64,000 nucleotides of DNA. Origin: Lumnitzera littorea. Taxonomy: Eukaryota; Streptophyta; Magnoliopsida; Myrtales; Combretaceae. This document shows, piece after piece, positions 12,457 through 24,589 of the stretch (its first letter is position 1; each line of letters opens with the position of its first letter). The DNA is taken from NCBI GenBank assembly GCA_024138015.1, contig JAMXBB010000011.1, positions 27,505,520 to 27,569,519 on the forward strand. The letters run 5' to 3'. Both the position numbers and the translations under genes were made by a program. A model generated the notes under the pieces. The model saw only the letters and a list, made by a program, of their open reading frames with translations. It ran no database searches and had not been told where the DNA came from.

Positions 12457-13420
12457 TTGATCTCCATCCCTGAGTGCGCTTTCCTCGGTTAGTCTTTACA
12501 TTAATACGGTAGAGACATACACGAGCATAAATTTATATCGAGCCCCTAACCTTGGTTGATTTTCATCCCTAAGCCTTACCCAAGTTAGTTCTTATGATAA
12601 TGATGTGGGTACCTCCTTCGAGCATCGATCTACATTAAGCCCCTAACCTTAGGTCAATTTTCATCCTTAATCTTTGTCTAAGTTAGTCCCTACACTAATG
12701 ACGTGGGCACCTCCTTCGAGCATCAATCTACTTCGAACCCCTAACCTTAGGTTGATTTTCATTCCTAAGCTTTGCCTAAGTTAGTCCTTACATTAATGAT
12801 GTAGGTACCTCCTTTGGACATCGATTTGCATTAAGCCCTTAACCTTGGGTCGATTTTCATCCTTGAGCCTTGCCTCAGTTAATCTTTACACTAACGATGC
12901 AGGCACCTCCTTTAGGCATCGATCTACATTGAGCCACTAACCTTGGGTCAATTTTCATCCCCAAGATTTGCCTGAATTAGTCTTTACACTAATTGTGTGG
13001 GCACCACCTTCGAGCATTGATTTACATTCAACCCCTAACCTTGGGTCGATTTTCATTCCTAAGCTTTGCCTAAGTTAATTCTTACACTAACGATGCAAGC
13101 ACTTCCTCGAGCATCGATCTACATTGAGCTCCTAACCTTGAGTTGATTTTCATCCTTAAGCATTACCCAAGTTAGTCCTTACACTAATGATGTAGGCACT
13201 TCCTTTAGGCATTGATCTACATCGAGCCCCTAATCTTGGGTCAATTTTCATCCCTAAGCTTTGCCTAAGTTAGTTTTTACACTAACGACATAAGTACCTC
13301 CTTTTGGCATCAATCCATATTGTGCCCTTAACCTTAGGTAGATTCTCATCCCTAAGTTTTGCTTATGTTATTCCTTGCACTAACAACAAAGGCACTTTTC
13401 TCGAGTTGATTTTTCTTCCT
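12457..13420 (+). repeat. 98-bp tandem repeat array, about ten units
   Basis: The block [t][tc][ga]at followed by tttcat recurs at 12457, 12556, 12654, 12752, 12850, 12948, 13046, 13143, 13241 and 13339, with a partial unit near 13405. The period is 97-99 bp. Each unit carries gattttcatccctaagc, a gttagtc-ttacactaa block, and gcatcgatctacattgagc. It lies directly behind the pol of Tat-1, where Tat/Ogre elements are known to grow tandem repeats that can seed satellites. Confidence 0.9.
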
Positions 13421-14931
13421 TGAGGACCTGTCTAGGTAAGATGTTGTTATAACAGTTATTAAATACAACTCCAAGTCAAATTGAATAGCAAGATCTAAAG
13501 GGAAGTAAACTAGTTAACGAGAAGAAAATATTAAAAGAGGAAAGTTTTATTTCACTAATTGAATGAAGTACAAGGTTTAACGGGTTGGCATACCGACCCT
13601 AATTACATCAAGATAGAAAAATAAACAATTCAAAATCATATAACTACCTCCAACACAATGGCTATACACCGCACTTGAACGACTACTCTTAGCTCCAACT
13701 TGGCTCCTCACTTTGGGAACTGTTCTCAATTTCGACTCAACCTATTCTCACGTTGTAACTACATCCCTAGATTTTTGTGTGATTGGGCCCCGAACTGTAA
13801 AGGTCCTAGTGACACTCAACCTCCAAGTGAAGGTCTTTACTCCACCTTCTAGAGCTTTTCTTCTACAAAAGGGCAATGGGGACAGTTGATCCAGTTACTC
13901 CACTTAAGGCAACGAACTCCTGAAGTACTGTTGGCAACAAAGGAAGGTTGATGCTTCACCTAGAGTGAAGGAGAGGACTTATGAAACAGAGGATTCCCCT
14001 TGGTCATCAAGTTAGGGTGGAGATAAGACCTCCTTTGCTGTCATAGTCATCATAGCCACCTCCATTTGCTTAAATTCATTTAGGACAGTGCGTGTAGAAG
14101 TTGAATAGAACCTCATGTAGACAAGTACCCCTATAGTGAGGCCTCCATGAATAAGCAGTTGGCTGTGCCTGAGCCCCCTACCCCCTTTTCACTTGGCATT
14201 ATTGAGACATAAAGATGGAAAGACCCAAAGGCCATATATGCCTCTCGGTTACAACTAGAGATCTCAGTACCGCTGTCAGATAGCTGTCCATACCCTCATG
14301 ATCATAACCCAAAGGAAGAAGTCAAAGGTGACCCCTTCCCCAGCTCGAGCACTCCATCCCTCAACAAGATTGCCATGGATATACTTATGTTAGCTCTTAA
14401 ATAAAACCCATTAAAATCATTTGGATGTTTGGAATGGCAAAGTAAGGACTGACGTACCCTTTATATAGGAGCCACGAGATGTCCCAAACCATACACGTGT
14501 TGGCCATCACTTAGCCCCAACATGTTGGGAACCCAAGCGATACCTGAGGAATTAATGATGTATAGTACATACATTAAATATCCTTTGGAAGGCACTTTGC
14601 TCGAGGTGTTCCACCTACTAAGGACACATGCTCTCCAAAATGAACTCTACCAAGAAGATATGCTTATCTCAATAAAGATCCACCTTGATGAAATTACCTT
14701 ACCGAGGAGATTCTGTGACGTCATCACAAGATCAACTTTAATAGGCCTATTACTCTATGACATTGCACCCTTGCAAGAGTCCAAAGAAATGTAATTTGCT
14801 CGAAAGGTGGGACACCTTAACCTACGAGAGCACATTGTTGCGAGTACAAACCACTTGAACAAAAATCAAAGATCAGTGCTGAGGGTTAACACATGGGCAA
14901 GCGAATAGTCCTATACAGAAGTATCTACAAG
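13421..14931. other. Non-coding remainder of the Tat-1 3' region
   Basis: No recognisable domain. One open 90-codon frame at 14522-14794 (+) has no family I recognise. By position it lies between the tandem array and the antisense gene of Tat-1. Confidence 0.4.
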
Positions 14932-15390
14932 TGTCACAAACTAATTTTTTAGGGCCCCTGAGATTCACCCAGCATAATCTTGAGTATGGGAGACATATAT
15001 AAGAGATCCTCATGGCCCATCAAAAGGGAAAGGCCTAGGCCTGAGCTCGAATTTGAGGAAGATCCTAGCAGTTGGAAGGTTTTGAGAAGATTTTAGAGAT
15101 GTCTAGATTCAATGTATAATAGTAGGTAGGGTAGATATGATTCAATTGTAATTGTTAGATTAAATAAATCTTGGCTAACCATTGTAAGGGGCCATTTGTA
15201 TATATAGGGGGTCACCCCTTATTTGTAATTATCTGAACATTGAGTAGAATTCAGTTGATAATCAGAGTTTCTCTCACTACTTTCACTTTTTAAACTTCGT
15301 GTGTATGGTTTTCAGGCTGAACTTAGCCTTCCTTAGTGTAGTTAGGAGCGTTAAGTGTTGTAAAGTGTTAAGGGGAATTCGCTCGTGACA
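14932..15390 (+). repeat. 5' LTR of the gag-only element
   Basis: Starts TGTCACAAACTAATTTTTTAG and ends CTCGTGACA. About 459 bp, similar over its full length to 17344-17837. A tatatataggggg TATA-like box lies near 15200. Confidence 0.85.
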
Positions 15391-15392
15391 AG

Positions 15393-15405
15393 TGGTATCA
15401 GAGCC
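15393..15405 (+). other. Primer binding site, initiator tRNA-Met type
   Basis: TGGTATCAGAGCC, two bases after the LTR end, is the classic plant iMet PBS and is fully conserved here. Confidence 0.9.
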
Positions 15406-15421
15406 AACTTTTGAAGAGAGA

Positions 15422-16680
15422 ATGTCATCGTCTGAACCTGAGAACAATAACTCTATGGTGAATGAGGTGGATGACCAAAGAGAACGCCGAATGACTAGGC
15501 AGAGGGTCAAGTCTAAGGATTCGCTGAATTCTCTTACCGCTTGGATGGATAAGGTTGAGCTAAGCATCATTGAAGCTAAGGAGCAATTGGATGACTATGA
15601 AGTGACTATGGAGGGGTTAGAGGAAGAACTTTGAGGTGAGCTACAGGGAGCTTTGAACTAAGCCTTAGAGGAACTAAGGAAGTATGATGGAGAGCTTAAA
15701 GAAAAGGAAGGTATCCTTGAGGCCTGAGTGGGTGCACTTAAAGCTAAGGAAGAAGCGTATGAAGCCAAAATTGATGCTACCATCATCGCTATGCGGCAGG
15801 AGATTGAAGACCTTAAGCATCAGTTGACAACATGCTAGGCTGCTATTCCTAATGGAGTAACTATCTAGTCGGTCACAAGGGTGGAAGTATTGAAGCTGGA
15901 GTGTTTTAAGGGAGTACGATCTGTACGGGAAGTAGATAATTTTCTATAGGGAGTTAAGTAGTACTTTGGGGCAATGGGGCTTGTTGATGATGGGAGTAAA
16001 TTAAGGACAGCAGTCTTATACCTGAAGGATACGGCATTAGTTTAGTGGAGAAGAAGGGCTATTGAAATTACTTCGTGGCCACACTTTGTGGTGGAGTTCC
16101 GAGATCAGTTCTCTCCCCAAAATGCAAGGAGGGAAGCTAAAATTAAACTTAGACATCTACAATAAAAGACTAGTGTGAAGCAATATGTTCAAGAAAATGT
16201 TGGAGATACTGGACCTCAACTTGGATGATGCTCTTGTTATGTTCCTAAATGGTTTGAAACCTTAGGCTAAGCTAGAGTTGGAACGCTGTTGGGTGGAAAA
16301 CATCTCAAAAGCCATCACTATAGCAAAAGGCCTGGTGGAATTTTAAAAGGAGGAAGATTGGCATCCCAAAAGTAATGAAGGGGAAGAATAAGAAGATATC
16401 AAAGGGAGGAGATCTCCAAGTCCTCTAAAGGGAAGGAGGAGGATGGTAGATAAGAGAAGGATATAATAACTTAATTGCTACTTTTGTGACGGATCGTATC
16501 ATGCCTGAGATTGCCCAAAAAGGGAACGATTGGATGCTCTCCTTGTAAGAAACAAAACTAAGGAAGACAACAAGGGTCGGGTTTGTACTATTCATCTTCT
16601 CTATGCCATGACGCCTCAACATGCAAAGGAGAAAAAGAGTAATGTATGTGGAGGCAAAAGTAGTAAGAAGGAAGATTAAT
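15422..16680 (+). pseudogene. gag remnant with coiled coil and zinc knuckle
   Basis: ATG at 15422 begins MSSSEPENNN. A charged, coiled-coil-like stretch follows (about 15500-15840), interrupted by TAG and TGA codons. Then comes a retrotransposon gag-type segment (about 15880-16330). A Cys-rich knuckle at 16476-16514 reads CYFCDGSYHA, stop, DC, one residue short of the CX2CX4HX4C spacing. Confidence 0.7.
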
Positions 16681-16684
16681 GCTG

Positions 16685-17010
16685 TGTATGGGGCCCTTAC
16701 ATTTATTCATTTCAAAGGATGCTGCCTCTAGGCTTAGGCTAAAGGTTGAATAAAGTAAAGCTCAACTCAAGACGGTTAACTTTAAGGAATTCTCAACTTA
16801 TGGTGTTGCTAAGAATGTGGAATTCAACATCGGAGATTGGTAGGGAAGGGAGAATATTGAAGTCATCCCCATAGATGACTTTGAGTTTGTTATTGGCATG
16901 AATTCTTGGATAGGAGTGGTGCCATCATTGTTCCTCAATTTAATTGTATTTGTTGGCTTAATTAGGGTTCTCAGTGCATAGTCCCAATAAGTAGGAAGGT
17001 AGAACAAGTG
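16685..17010 (+). pseudogene. Retropepsin-like protease remnant
   Basis: Contains SKDAASRLRLKVE and, later, IDDFEFVIGMNSW, which correspond to the region after the active site and the C-terminal block of chromovirus-type proteases. The catalytic D-[ST]-G region is not preserved. Confidence 0.5.
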
Positions 17011-17343
17011 ACAAAGCTTATTACATCAATGTGCAAATTACAAGGGAAGAGATGACACTAATGAAAGAAGATATTTAGACTTTGGTAGGCGAGATTGAGG
17101 AAAGAGAAGCTGAAAAGATCCCACAAAGTTCAAACCTAGTAAATGCGAAAAAGCAGGACAAAGTCTCAGTAACTAAGGTTAAGACTGAAAAGGGCGAAGA
17201 GTTACTTTAGGCTTCACGAAGGGAGGTTGTTGAGCATTCTCATGATATGGGCACATATAGAGAATCAAGGTTAAGGTATTGAGTGGACTCAAATTCAAGA
17301 AGGAAGCTACAAAGAGAAAGTCACTGGATTGGATAGAAGAGAA

Positions 17344-17837
17344 TGTTACAGATTAATTTTTTAAGGCCCTTGAGATACGCTTAGCATGATCTTAAGTATG
17401 GCAAACAAGACAAAGGGGATATATGTAAGAAGTTCTCATGGTCCATTAGAAGAGAAAGGTGCAGGCCTGAGCCCAGACTTGAGGAAGATTCTAGAAGCAA
17501 GAAGGTTTTGAGAAGATTCTAGAGATATCTAGATTCAATGTATAATAGGAGGTAGAGTAGGGTAAGTAAGGTAGGTAGATATGATTCAATTGTAACCGTT
17601 AGATTAAATAAATCTTGGCTATCCATTGTAAGGGCCCATTTGTATATATAAGAGGTCTCCCCTCATTTATAATTATCTAGACATTAAGTGGAATTTAGTG
17701 GATAATAAGAGTTTCTCTCTCTACTTTCTCTCTCTAAACTTTGTGTGTGTGGTTTTCAGGCCGAACTTAGCCTTCCTTAGTGTAGTTAAGAGTGTTAAGT
17801 ATTGCACGATAGTGTTAAGAGGAATTCGCCCGTGATA
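17344..17837 (+). repeat. 3' LTR of the gag-only element
   Basis: Starts TGTTACAGATTAATTTTTTAAG and ends CCGTGATA (TA instead of CA). About 494 bp, longer than the left LTR mainly through small insertions near 17560. Confidence 0.85.
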
Positions 17838-17989
17838 TAGGCACAGACAACCTTCTTGAGGATAAAGGACTTAGTCTCGCAAGGAAACAAAGTACATAGA
17901 TCTACTTGAGAAAGATCTTCAGTAGAAAAGACTTAGACAAAAAATGAATGGAGTTCAAGTACATATCCATAATAAAATTACAAGAAACA

Positions 17990-20183
17990 ACAGCTAAAGG
18001 AAACAAAATGGAAATCAAAGCCAATTAAGGGAAATTTCATTCATCTAATCTCTCAATTCATTACATGAAGAGAGGACAACATCCCAACCTCTACAAAAAT
18101 AAGATTACAAAACATGAAACCAAAAATTAGCACACATCTCTTACACCAACTACTAAAAAGAAAAAAAAAAAAGTTCGATGATGTTCCTAATGACCTACTA
18201 CTGTTCCTTCTACTACTCATACCCGACTTTGCCATCACCACCTCCATCCCTGAGGCCTGCATTCAAGTTATTGCTTGAAGCTCCTAACAAGTCACCGAAC
18301 AACTTACCGACCCACCTTTAGTAGTAACCTTCGATTCATTTAGTTAACGTAAGAAGGATAAGTCCGCATCAGGCATGTTTTATAGAACTTATTTCCACAC
18401 CTCTTTCGCCATTGCATATCTAGCTATGGTGATGGCCTTCTCGATCATAGGGTCATCCAAGGTCTCCATGAAGAGATTGTGTTTGGCCTCATTTGATAAC
18501 CCTTTGCCTTTCAAGAGCTCAGACTCCTTCTTGGCAAAGTTGGCTCGGAGCTTCTCTAGCTCTTCCCCCCTTACCCTCAGCTCGGCTGTTAGCTTATCCT
18601 TAGTACTTTTATCAAACTCCTTAACCATCGTTAAGTCATCCTTCAGCTTGCCTGCTTACCTGAGGAGCTCCTTATGTTAGTGCTCCAAGTTACTGAAAGT
18701 GATGGCTAAGTCGCCCCTTACCTTCTTCTCCTCTTCCAGCACCTTCTAGAGCCTTTTAGCCTTGCCCTTTGCCTAGCTTCCCTTCGATTAAAGGACTAAA
18801 CAATTGTATATGAGGATGAAATCCACTAAGTCATACAACTGTGAGCATAAAATATAATTAGTAACCAAACTAAAACTACATACTCCAACAGAAGCATACG
18901 AGCAATTTACCTCACTATGCCTTCTCAGCAACTCTGTTAAGGCCTTCGCTTCATTCCTGCCCACCACCAATTACCTAAACCACGCTTGCAGTTGCTTAAA
19001 TCTTTACGTAGGCCAATCTACAAGTTTAATGGGGGTTGCCCACCTCCTACAACTGATTAAAGGTATAACATACTCGTCGTTGGGAATCTTGATGGCATTT
19101 GTAGCGATCGCTTCAAGGGTTCGCTCCAAACTTTCCCTCTCTACATCCACTCAAACACTTGTTGCTACAGGGCCCTGTTCGGTGACCATAGCCCCAACCA
19201 AAGCCTCCTGAACAGTGCCCCCAATAGGTGTCCCCAAGACTGTACCGAAGTCCCCAATGGCACCCCTGTTGGCACATCCTAACCACCTTGCTAAATAACC
19301 TTAAGAAGTGTCTGCTACCTTCTACTCTCCTTCTTCAACTTTTTTGAGAGGCGATGCGAGCTCTCCCCCTCTCCTTCCAACTCGTGTCGCCTTCTCTTTT
19401 CAAGCCTCGAAGCACTCTTGAGCTGCTTGCTTTGCATAACTAGCAGCTTTGTCTTCACCTTCTATGTGGCTAATTCTAAAGTTGTAAAAGAATAAAGAAC
19501 TCCTTAGGAAAAAGAACTAACACAAAGATAAGGCACTTACTAAGCTAAGGATGAGTAGCCTAATGTCTCCTACTCCAATGGCAAGACAACGCATCGCGGT
19601 AGACAACCAACCACCCCTCCTTAGTTGAGCACAACAAATACCTATCTCCTTTGCAAACAATAACACTCTATTCTTATAATTCTCACATATTGACAAAGGT
19701 TTGAGCTTTCTTTAGCCTGCCAGATTCAAGAGCTCAATGCTAGCCATCACGTACTCATTCCTTAAGGCCTTCAACTTCTTGCCTCGAATGGGCCATCTCC
19801 ACTCGGTTGGAAAATCAAGTGGCTTGAGAGCACGAACATAGTAAAAGAACTCCTTCCACCTTATTTAGCGGCTTATCAATAATACTCATACTTGTGCCTT
19901 GGGTAGCAATGTAAACCCATCCATCGGCCGCCCTCCTTACAAAGAAGAAGTGCCTAAACAATTGCATAGTTGGCCGTTGCAACTCTCCAATGTACATCGC
20001 CTCAAAAGTAAGTAGCTGAATCCATGCATTTGCATTAAGATTACCTTAGTACAACTTTGAAGTATTGGAAGAACTCCAGCAAGAATTCTAAAAAAGGGAG
20101 GTGAAGACTAAGCTTGAATGGCTTTGTGTAAATACTGAATGATCGGTTATCTCCTATGTCATAAGCCCGCTGCTTACCCATGG
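17990..20183 (-). pseudogene. Antisense gene of Tat-1, main part (plant-transposon/gypsy-type domain plus coiled coil)
   Basis: Read on the minus strand from 20183 downward. A domain with GWVYIATQG and, after a frameshift, WKEFFYYVRA and LDFPTEWRWP resembles the Transposase_28 ('putative gypsy type transposon') family, known as an extra antisense ORF in Tat elements. A long coiled-coil stretch follows (18389-18628, for example ELRVRGEELEKLRANFAKK). Intron-like sequences occur: 18839-18910 (72 nt; GAG|GTAAAT to CTCACAG|TTG) joins the two flanking frames in phase, and 19476-19540 has good splice sites but does not restore phase. Several stops and frameshifts make it a pseudogene. The family assignment rests on motif memory. 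Confidence 0.55.
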
Positions 20184-21047
20184 TGATAGGAATCAAACCA
20201 CTAGACCCCTAACCTAAGCCTAAGCCTGAGGACTAGAGAGCATAGTCAGATGAGTTCTTTCTTTACACCCCATAATTGAGAAATTTGAGCTACTGTAGTC
20301 TATTGACCTGATGCCTTAGTGGAGACGAACCCCCTTGTGCATATCAATAGTCTCCAGTTGCTGACTAGAAGTATACTTGAACAATAGCTCAGCTTATTTG
20401 ACCATCTGCTTAACTAACTTGAATATGAATTGCTTTAAGCATGTTTGATTTGAACTTACCTTGAAAGAACCCCCAATCTTGTTCGGTAGTTGCTAGCTTG
20501 ATCATGCAATTTGTCTATTTTAGCTAGAAATTCACCCACCAACCGACAACTACGTGTCCAAACAATCATATGATAGAATCTTCTGTACCACGTAGATCAT
20601 TTTTCTTGATTTTCTCTTTATGCCATTTTTCATTCTTTGTACATTACTTAATTAAGACTTTACCCTTTTAATCATTTCCATTTATGGTGTTGCCTTAATA
20701 TTTTAGGTCTAAATATCCATTGTAAAGGCAACCACAACATCATCAAATATCAAATATGTTACATGGTCTCTTTCCATGACAATTTCTCTTTGCTTACTTC
20801 ACTCTTATTCTAACCCTTAAGTAAAGCTAAGTGGCGAGTACCCTAATTAGATTAACTCATGTGTCATATCGAGTTGAACCAAGAGTACCTAATAACTAAG
20901 GTGCATCATATCCTTAGAGTGGATCATGGTTTTTCTTGTTTGATTCTTTGTTATCATGCAACTTTACCTTAGCTTTTTAAGCTTTCAATAAGCTTGGACT
21001 TACCCCCTCACAACCGACCTTGTTAGTCTTTGGCTCGATTCATATCA
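20184..21047 (+). repeat. 5' LTR of chromovirus copy D
   Basis: Starts TGATAGGAATCAAACC and ends GATTCATATCA; 864 bp. Aligns throughout with 25764-26609. Confidence 0.85.
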
Positions 21048-21050
21048 TCT

Positions 21051-21062
21051 TGATATTAAAGT
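21051..21062 (+). other. Decayed iMet primer binding site of copy D
   Basis: TGATATTAAAGT, four bases after the LTR, equals TGGTATCAGAGC with four changes, all C-to-T or G-to-A. Confidence 0.7.
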
Positions 21063-21397
21063 AGAGGTTCCTTTGGGTAAGTTGTGTTTAAACTTTCTTA
21101 TGAGTAGTCTTTGTTGTGATAGTGTGTTGTAGTTGTGTAAAGGTTAACTGTAAGTGTTTGAAGTAAGTTGAAGGCGTAGTAGTTTGATGTTGTTGTATGC
21201 TTTGTTATACTCTATTTCGTGCATATGAAAACATAGCAAATTGCAATTGGGTTTATTATTCTTTGGAGTTGTTGTTGTGTTTACAGTTAGTTTGAACTTT
21301 TGTGTAGGTAAGTGTCTTTATGTGAGTTGTTGACTTAAGAGGACAATGTTAGTTGTTTTATGGATTCTGAGTTTGTTTACTAAGCTTTGTTGAGAGG

Positions 21398-22645
21398 ATG
21401 ACCAATCTAAGTGTCAACACTGGTATTGGAGATGATAATAGTGATGTTGTCTACTATGGACGACAATCCTAGAACACCCCTAGAAGTATAGATGAGTTAA
21501 TTGATGAGATAACTAACCTCATAGTAGATCTGACCAGACTTATCCATGCATTGGTCTTTTAACCTATTGAGGCTGTGTAGAATACTCTACAAGCTACTTG
21601 ACCTACAAGAGTATAGATCTCAGCTTGATTAGATCGATTTGAAGGAGGACATGTAAGGAGAAGAATTGACTTAGGTGATATGGGTGAAGACGATAAATAA
21701 GAGTATAATGAGGAAGAGGAACGAGCTCGAGCACCTTGAGTTACCTACCATGTGAAGCTTTAATTTTTCATTGGTTCTAGGAATGTAGATAACTATTTAG
21801 ATTAGTAGGAGAAGGTTGAATGTGTTTTTTATTATTACCAGTATGAAGATCACGAAAAAGTGAGAACTGCTATTATAGAATTCTTAAGTTATGCCACAAT
21901 GTGGTAGAAGAACTTCCAAATTATGAAGAGATGAGAAAGATATAGGGAAGTAAATACTTGGCTTAAGTTAAAGGGGATACTTAGAAACATATTTGTATTA
22001 GATACTTATTTGCAAGATACTTTTGCTTGGTTTCAAGAGTTAAGACAAGGAAGCCAAATTGTTAATGAATATGTTTAGGAGTTTCAAGTACTCATGATTC
22101 AATGTGAAGTGAATGAACTATCAACCTGAATAGTATCCCGATTACTCACTGGATTGGGAAGTGACATCCAAGACATCGTGGAGCTTCAACAGTATACTGC
22201 ATTAGATGAGGCTATAAGAATAGCTCAATGTGTGGAAAGGCAAAGGAGGAATAGGCCAAGCTAATCCCCAATGAGTCGACCAGTATAAATAAGTCAACTT
22301 GCCTAGGGAAGTTATCGAGCTCAACAAAGTACCAACTGATTTAGAGAACGGAAGTCAGAGATGAATAGAAGAGCCAACTGACTCATGATGAAATGCTATC
22401 GAGAACTTATGAGAAGGGGTAAGGATCTAGGAGGAAGATGAGCCAAATTAAGTATTTTAAGCGTCGAGGGATTGAATACATGGTCACCCAATGTTCGAAA
22501 AAAAGAACTATGATTATCAAAGGGGACATTCCGAAACTCGATGTAGATAATACTGATGAGGAGCCTAAAGAGGAGGTTGCTTTCAAGGAGAACACCCTCG
22601 AAGTGTTTGCTGAGGATCTAGATAAACTAACATTGGTTGTCTGAC
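21398..22645 (+). pseudogene. Copy D gag remnant
   Basis: ATG at 21398 begins MTNLSVNTGIGDDN, similar to the gag start of the minus-strand copy at 56614. A gag-type core follows (about 21770-22250, with EKVECVFYYYQYEDHEKV). The zinc-knuckle position (about 22450-22500) keeps only the last Cys (MVTQC). The frame is interrupted by many TAG codons. Confidence 0.75.
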
Positions 22646-22689
22646 ATGCAATGAGTATAAAACCCTCTATTGAGGAGGAATAAAAAGAG

Positions 22690-23090
22690 AATCTATTTTA
22701 CATCACATGCAAGATGAATGAGCAAGTATGTGCACTCATAATAGATAGTGTAAGTTGCACTTATTTAGCATCTGTTGACTTGGTTAAGAAGCTCAAATTG
22801 CTGACCATTTCACATCCGAGGCCTTATAAACTACACTGGTTAAATGAGAAGGAAGCACTACATGTCACTTAGCAAGTGTTGTCAATCTCTATTGGGAACT
22901 ATTCTAATGAATTCCTCTATGACGTGCTATTCATGTGTACGTCTCACGTGTTACTATGTTAACCTTGGCTTTTTGATTGGAGGGTTATTCATGACTGTTT
23001 TAGGAATATGTATATGTTTAAGAAGGATGGCAGGAAAATTACGCTAAACCCCATGACCGCAAGTCAACTTAGTAAATTACGAGCTAAATT
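22690..23090 (+). pseudogene. Copy D retropepsin remnant
   Basis: VCALIIDSVSCT near 22730 corresponds to the DSGSC active site with Gly changed to Val. KPYKLHWLNEK-like and PWLFDWRVIHD blocks follow, shared with the related copies. Confidence 0.75.
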
Positions 23091-23394
23091 GGCTCGAGGA
23101 TTGAAGAAGGCTTTGGTACTGAGTAGAGACGAGCTTTAAGTAGCCATCAAGTCTGACCTGCTGACCTTCATATTGGTAAGGAGACTACTGGAATTGTAGG
23201 AAAAGAAAAAGCTACCAAAAGAGATCAAGAAGCTGCTTAATGAATATTCTGACCTATTTCCCAAGCAATTGCCCGGAGGATTACCCTCATTTCAAGGAAT
23301 TGAGCACTGCATTAACTTGATACCTGGTGTTACATTGCCAAACAAGCTTGCTTATAAAATGAATCCTAAGCAAGTTGCAGAGCTCTAGAGACAA

Positions 23395-23945
23395 GTCAAT
23401 GAGCTATTAAAGAAGGGATATGTAAGATGGAGTTTTAACCCCTATGCTATGCCGGCATTGCTTGTGTTGAAGAAGGATTGTACTTAGCATATGTGTTTGG
23501 ATAGTAGAGTTGTCAATAAGATTACGATTAAATATAGATACCTCATTTTGAGGCTAGACGATATGTTAGACGAAATGAGTAGTGCCAAGGTGTTCAGTAA
23601 GATTGACTTGAAGACAGGATATCACCAGATTCGACTGAGGCAAGGAGATGAATGGAAAATTGAATTTAAGACCTGACATGACCTGTATGAGTGGACGGTA
23701 ATGCCTTTTGGACTATCAAATGCCTTGGGCACTTTTATGAGGTTGATGAATTATGTATTGAGAAATTTGATCGGGAAGATTGTTGTTGTCTACTTTGATA
23801 ACATTCTTGTCTATAGTACTAACTTGAGAGGTCATATTGAACATCTCCGAGCTGTTTTCGATATCCTCCAAGTAGAGAAACTACTTAGAAACATAAAGAA
23901 ATGCTATTTCTATTTAGTAGAGGAGGATTGAGAGTTGATGAAGAG
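23395..23945 (+). pseudogene. Copy D reverse transcriptase remnant
   Basis: Frames at 23491-23676 and 23701-23931 hold VNKITIKYRYLIL, FSKIDLKTGYHQIR (motif A Asp retained) and MPFGLSNALGTFMRLMN. The catalytic box at 23791-23802 reads YFDN. A TGA separates the two frames. Confidence 0.85.
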
Positions 23946-23989
23946 AAGGTTTGAGCCATTGTTGAATGGCCAACCCCAACTTCATGTAC

Positions 23990-24560
23990 CGAAGTGAGGA
24001 GTTTCCATAGATTGGCATTATTTTACCAATGCTTTATTCAAGGATTTAGTACTATAGTGGCAATTTTGACTAAGTTAACAAAGAAGAATGTGGAGTTCAA
24101 GTGGAGAGAGAAAGAAAAGAGGAGTTTTACTGAGGTGAAAGCTAGGTTGACCTTTGCCCTAGTTTTGGCTCTTTCAGACTTTGATAAAGTGTTTGACCTT
24201 GAATGCAACACATCAAGTGTCGGCATCGGAGATGTACTAATGTAAGAGGGTCAACCTGTCGCTTATCATAGTGAAAAGCTTAGAGGAGCGTAGCTAAACT
24301 ATTTTGTATATGACAAAGAATTCTTAACATTAATCAAAGCCCTTCGTGTATGGTAGCATTATCTTTTGCCAAAAGAATTTTTCATATACATGGATCATGA
24401 GTCTTTGAGATATTTGCAGAGCTAATCAAAGTTTTCTAAACAATAAGCTAAATGGATTAAATTTCTAGAAGGATTTAATTTCATCATCAATTACAAGTAA
24501 GGAAGGAATTATGTAGCTGTCGATGCTTTGTCAAGGAGATATGTTCTTCTCATTAAGTTA
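23990..24560 (+). pseudogene. Copy D RNase H remnant
   Basis: The 23994-24245 frame ends with FDLECNTSSVGIGDVLM, where the first catalytic Asp of the usual ECDAS motif is Asn. KEFFIYMDHESLRYLQ and VDALSRRY follow, with stops between. Confidence 0.75.
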
Positions 24561-24589
24561 TAGACTAGACTGTTAAGGCTTATAAGCAT

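Larger units (their letters stand above)
14932..17837 (+). mobile_element. Short LTR retrotransposon with gag and protease remnants only (TR-GAG-like)
   Basis: Two direct LTRs (14932-15390 and 17344-17837) flank 1.95 kb. A tRNA-iMet primer binding site follows the left LTR. The interior holds a broken gag, a zinc-knuckle remnant and a retropepsin-like tail, but no reverse transcriptase, RNase H or integrase. The space from the protease tail (about 17000) to the right LTR is too short for pol, so the element was probably non-autonomous or suffered a large pol deletion. No clear target duplication: acaag on the left, ta-gg-like sequence on the right. Confidence 0.8.

Noticed and set aside
12457..13420. 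CRISPR-like array
   Set aside because: The 98-bp units are directly joined and similar along their full length, with no repeat/spacer pattern; the context is a plant retroelement.
18796..18910. Longer version (115 nt) of the antisense intron using the acceptor at 18796
   Set aside because: It does not keep phase with the downstream coiled-coil frame; the acceptor at 18839-18840 does.
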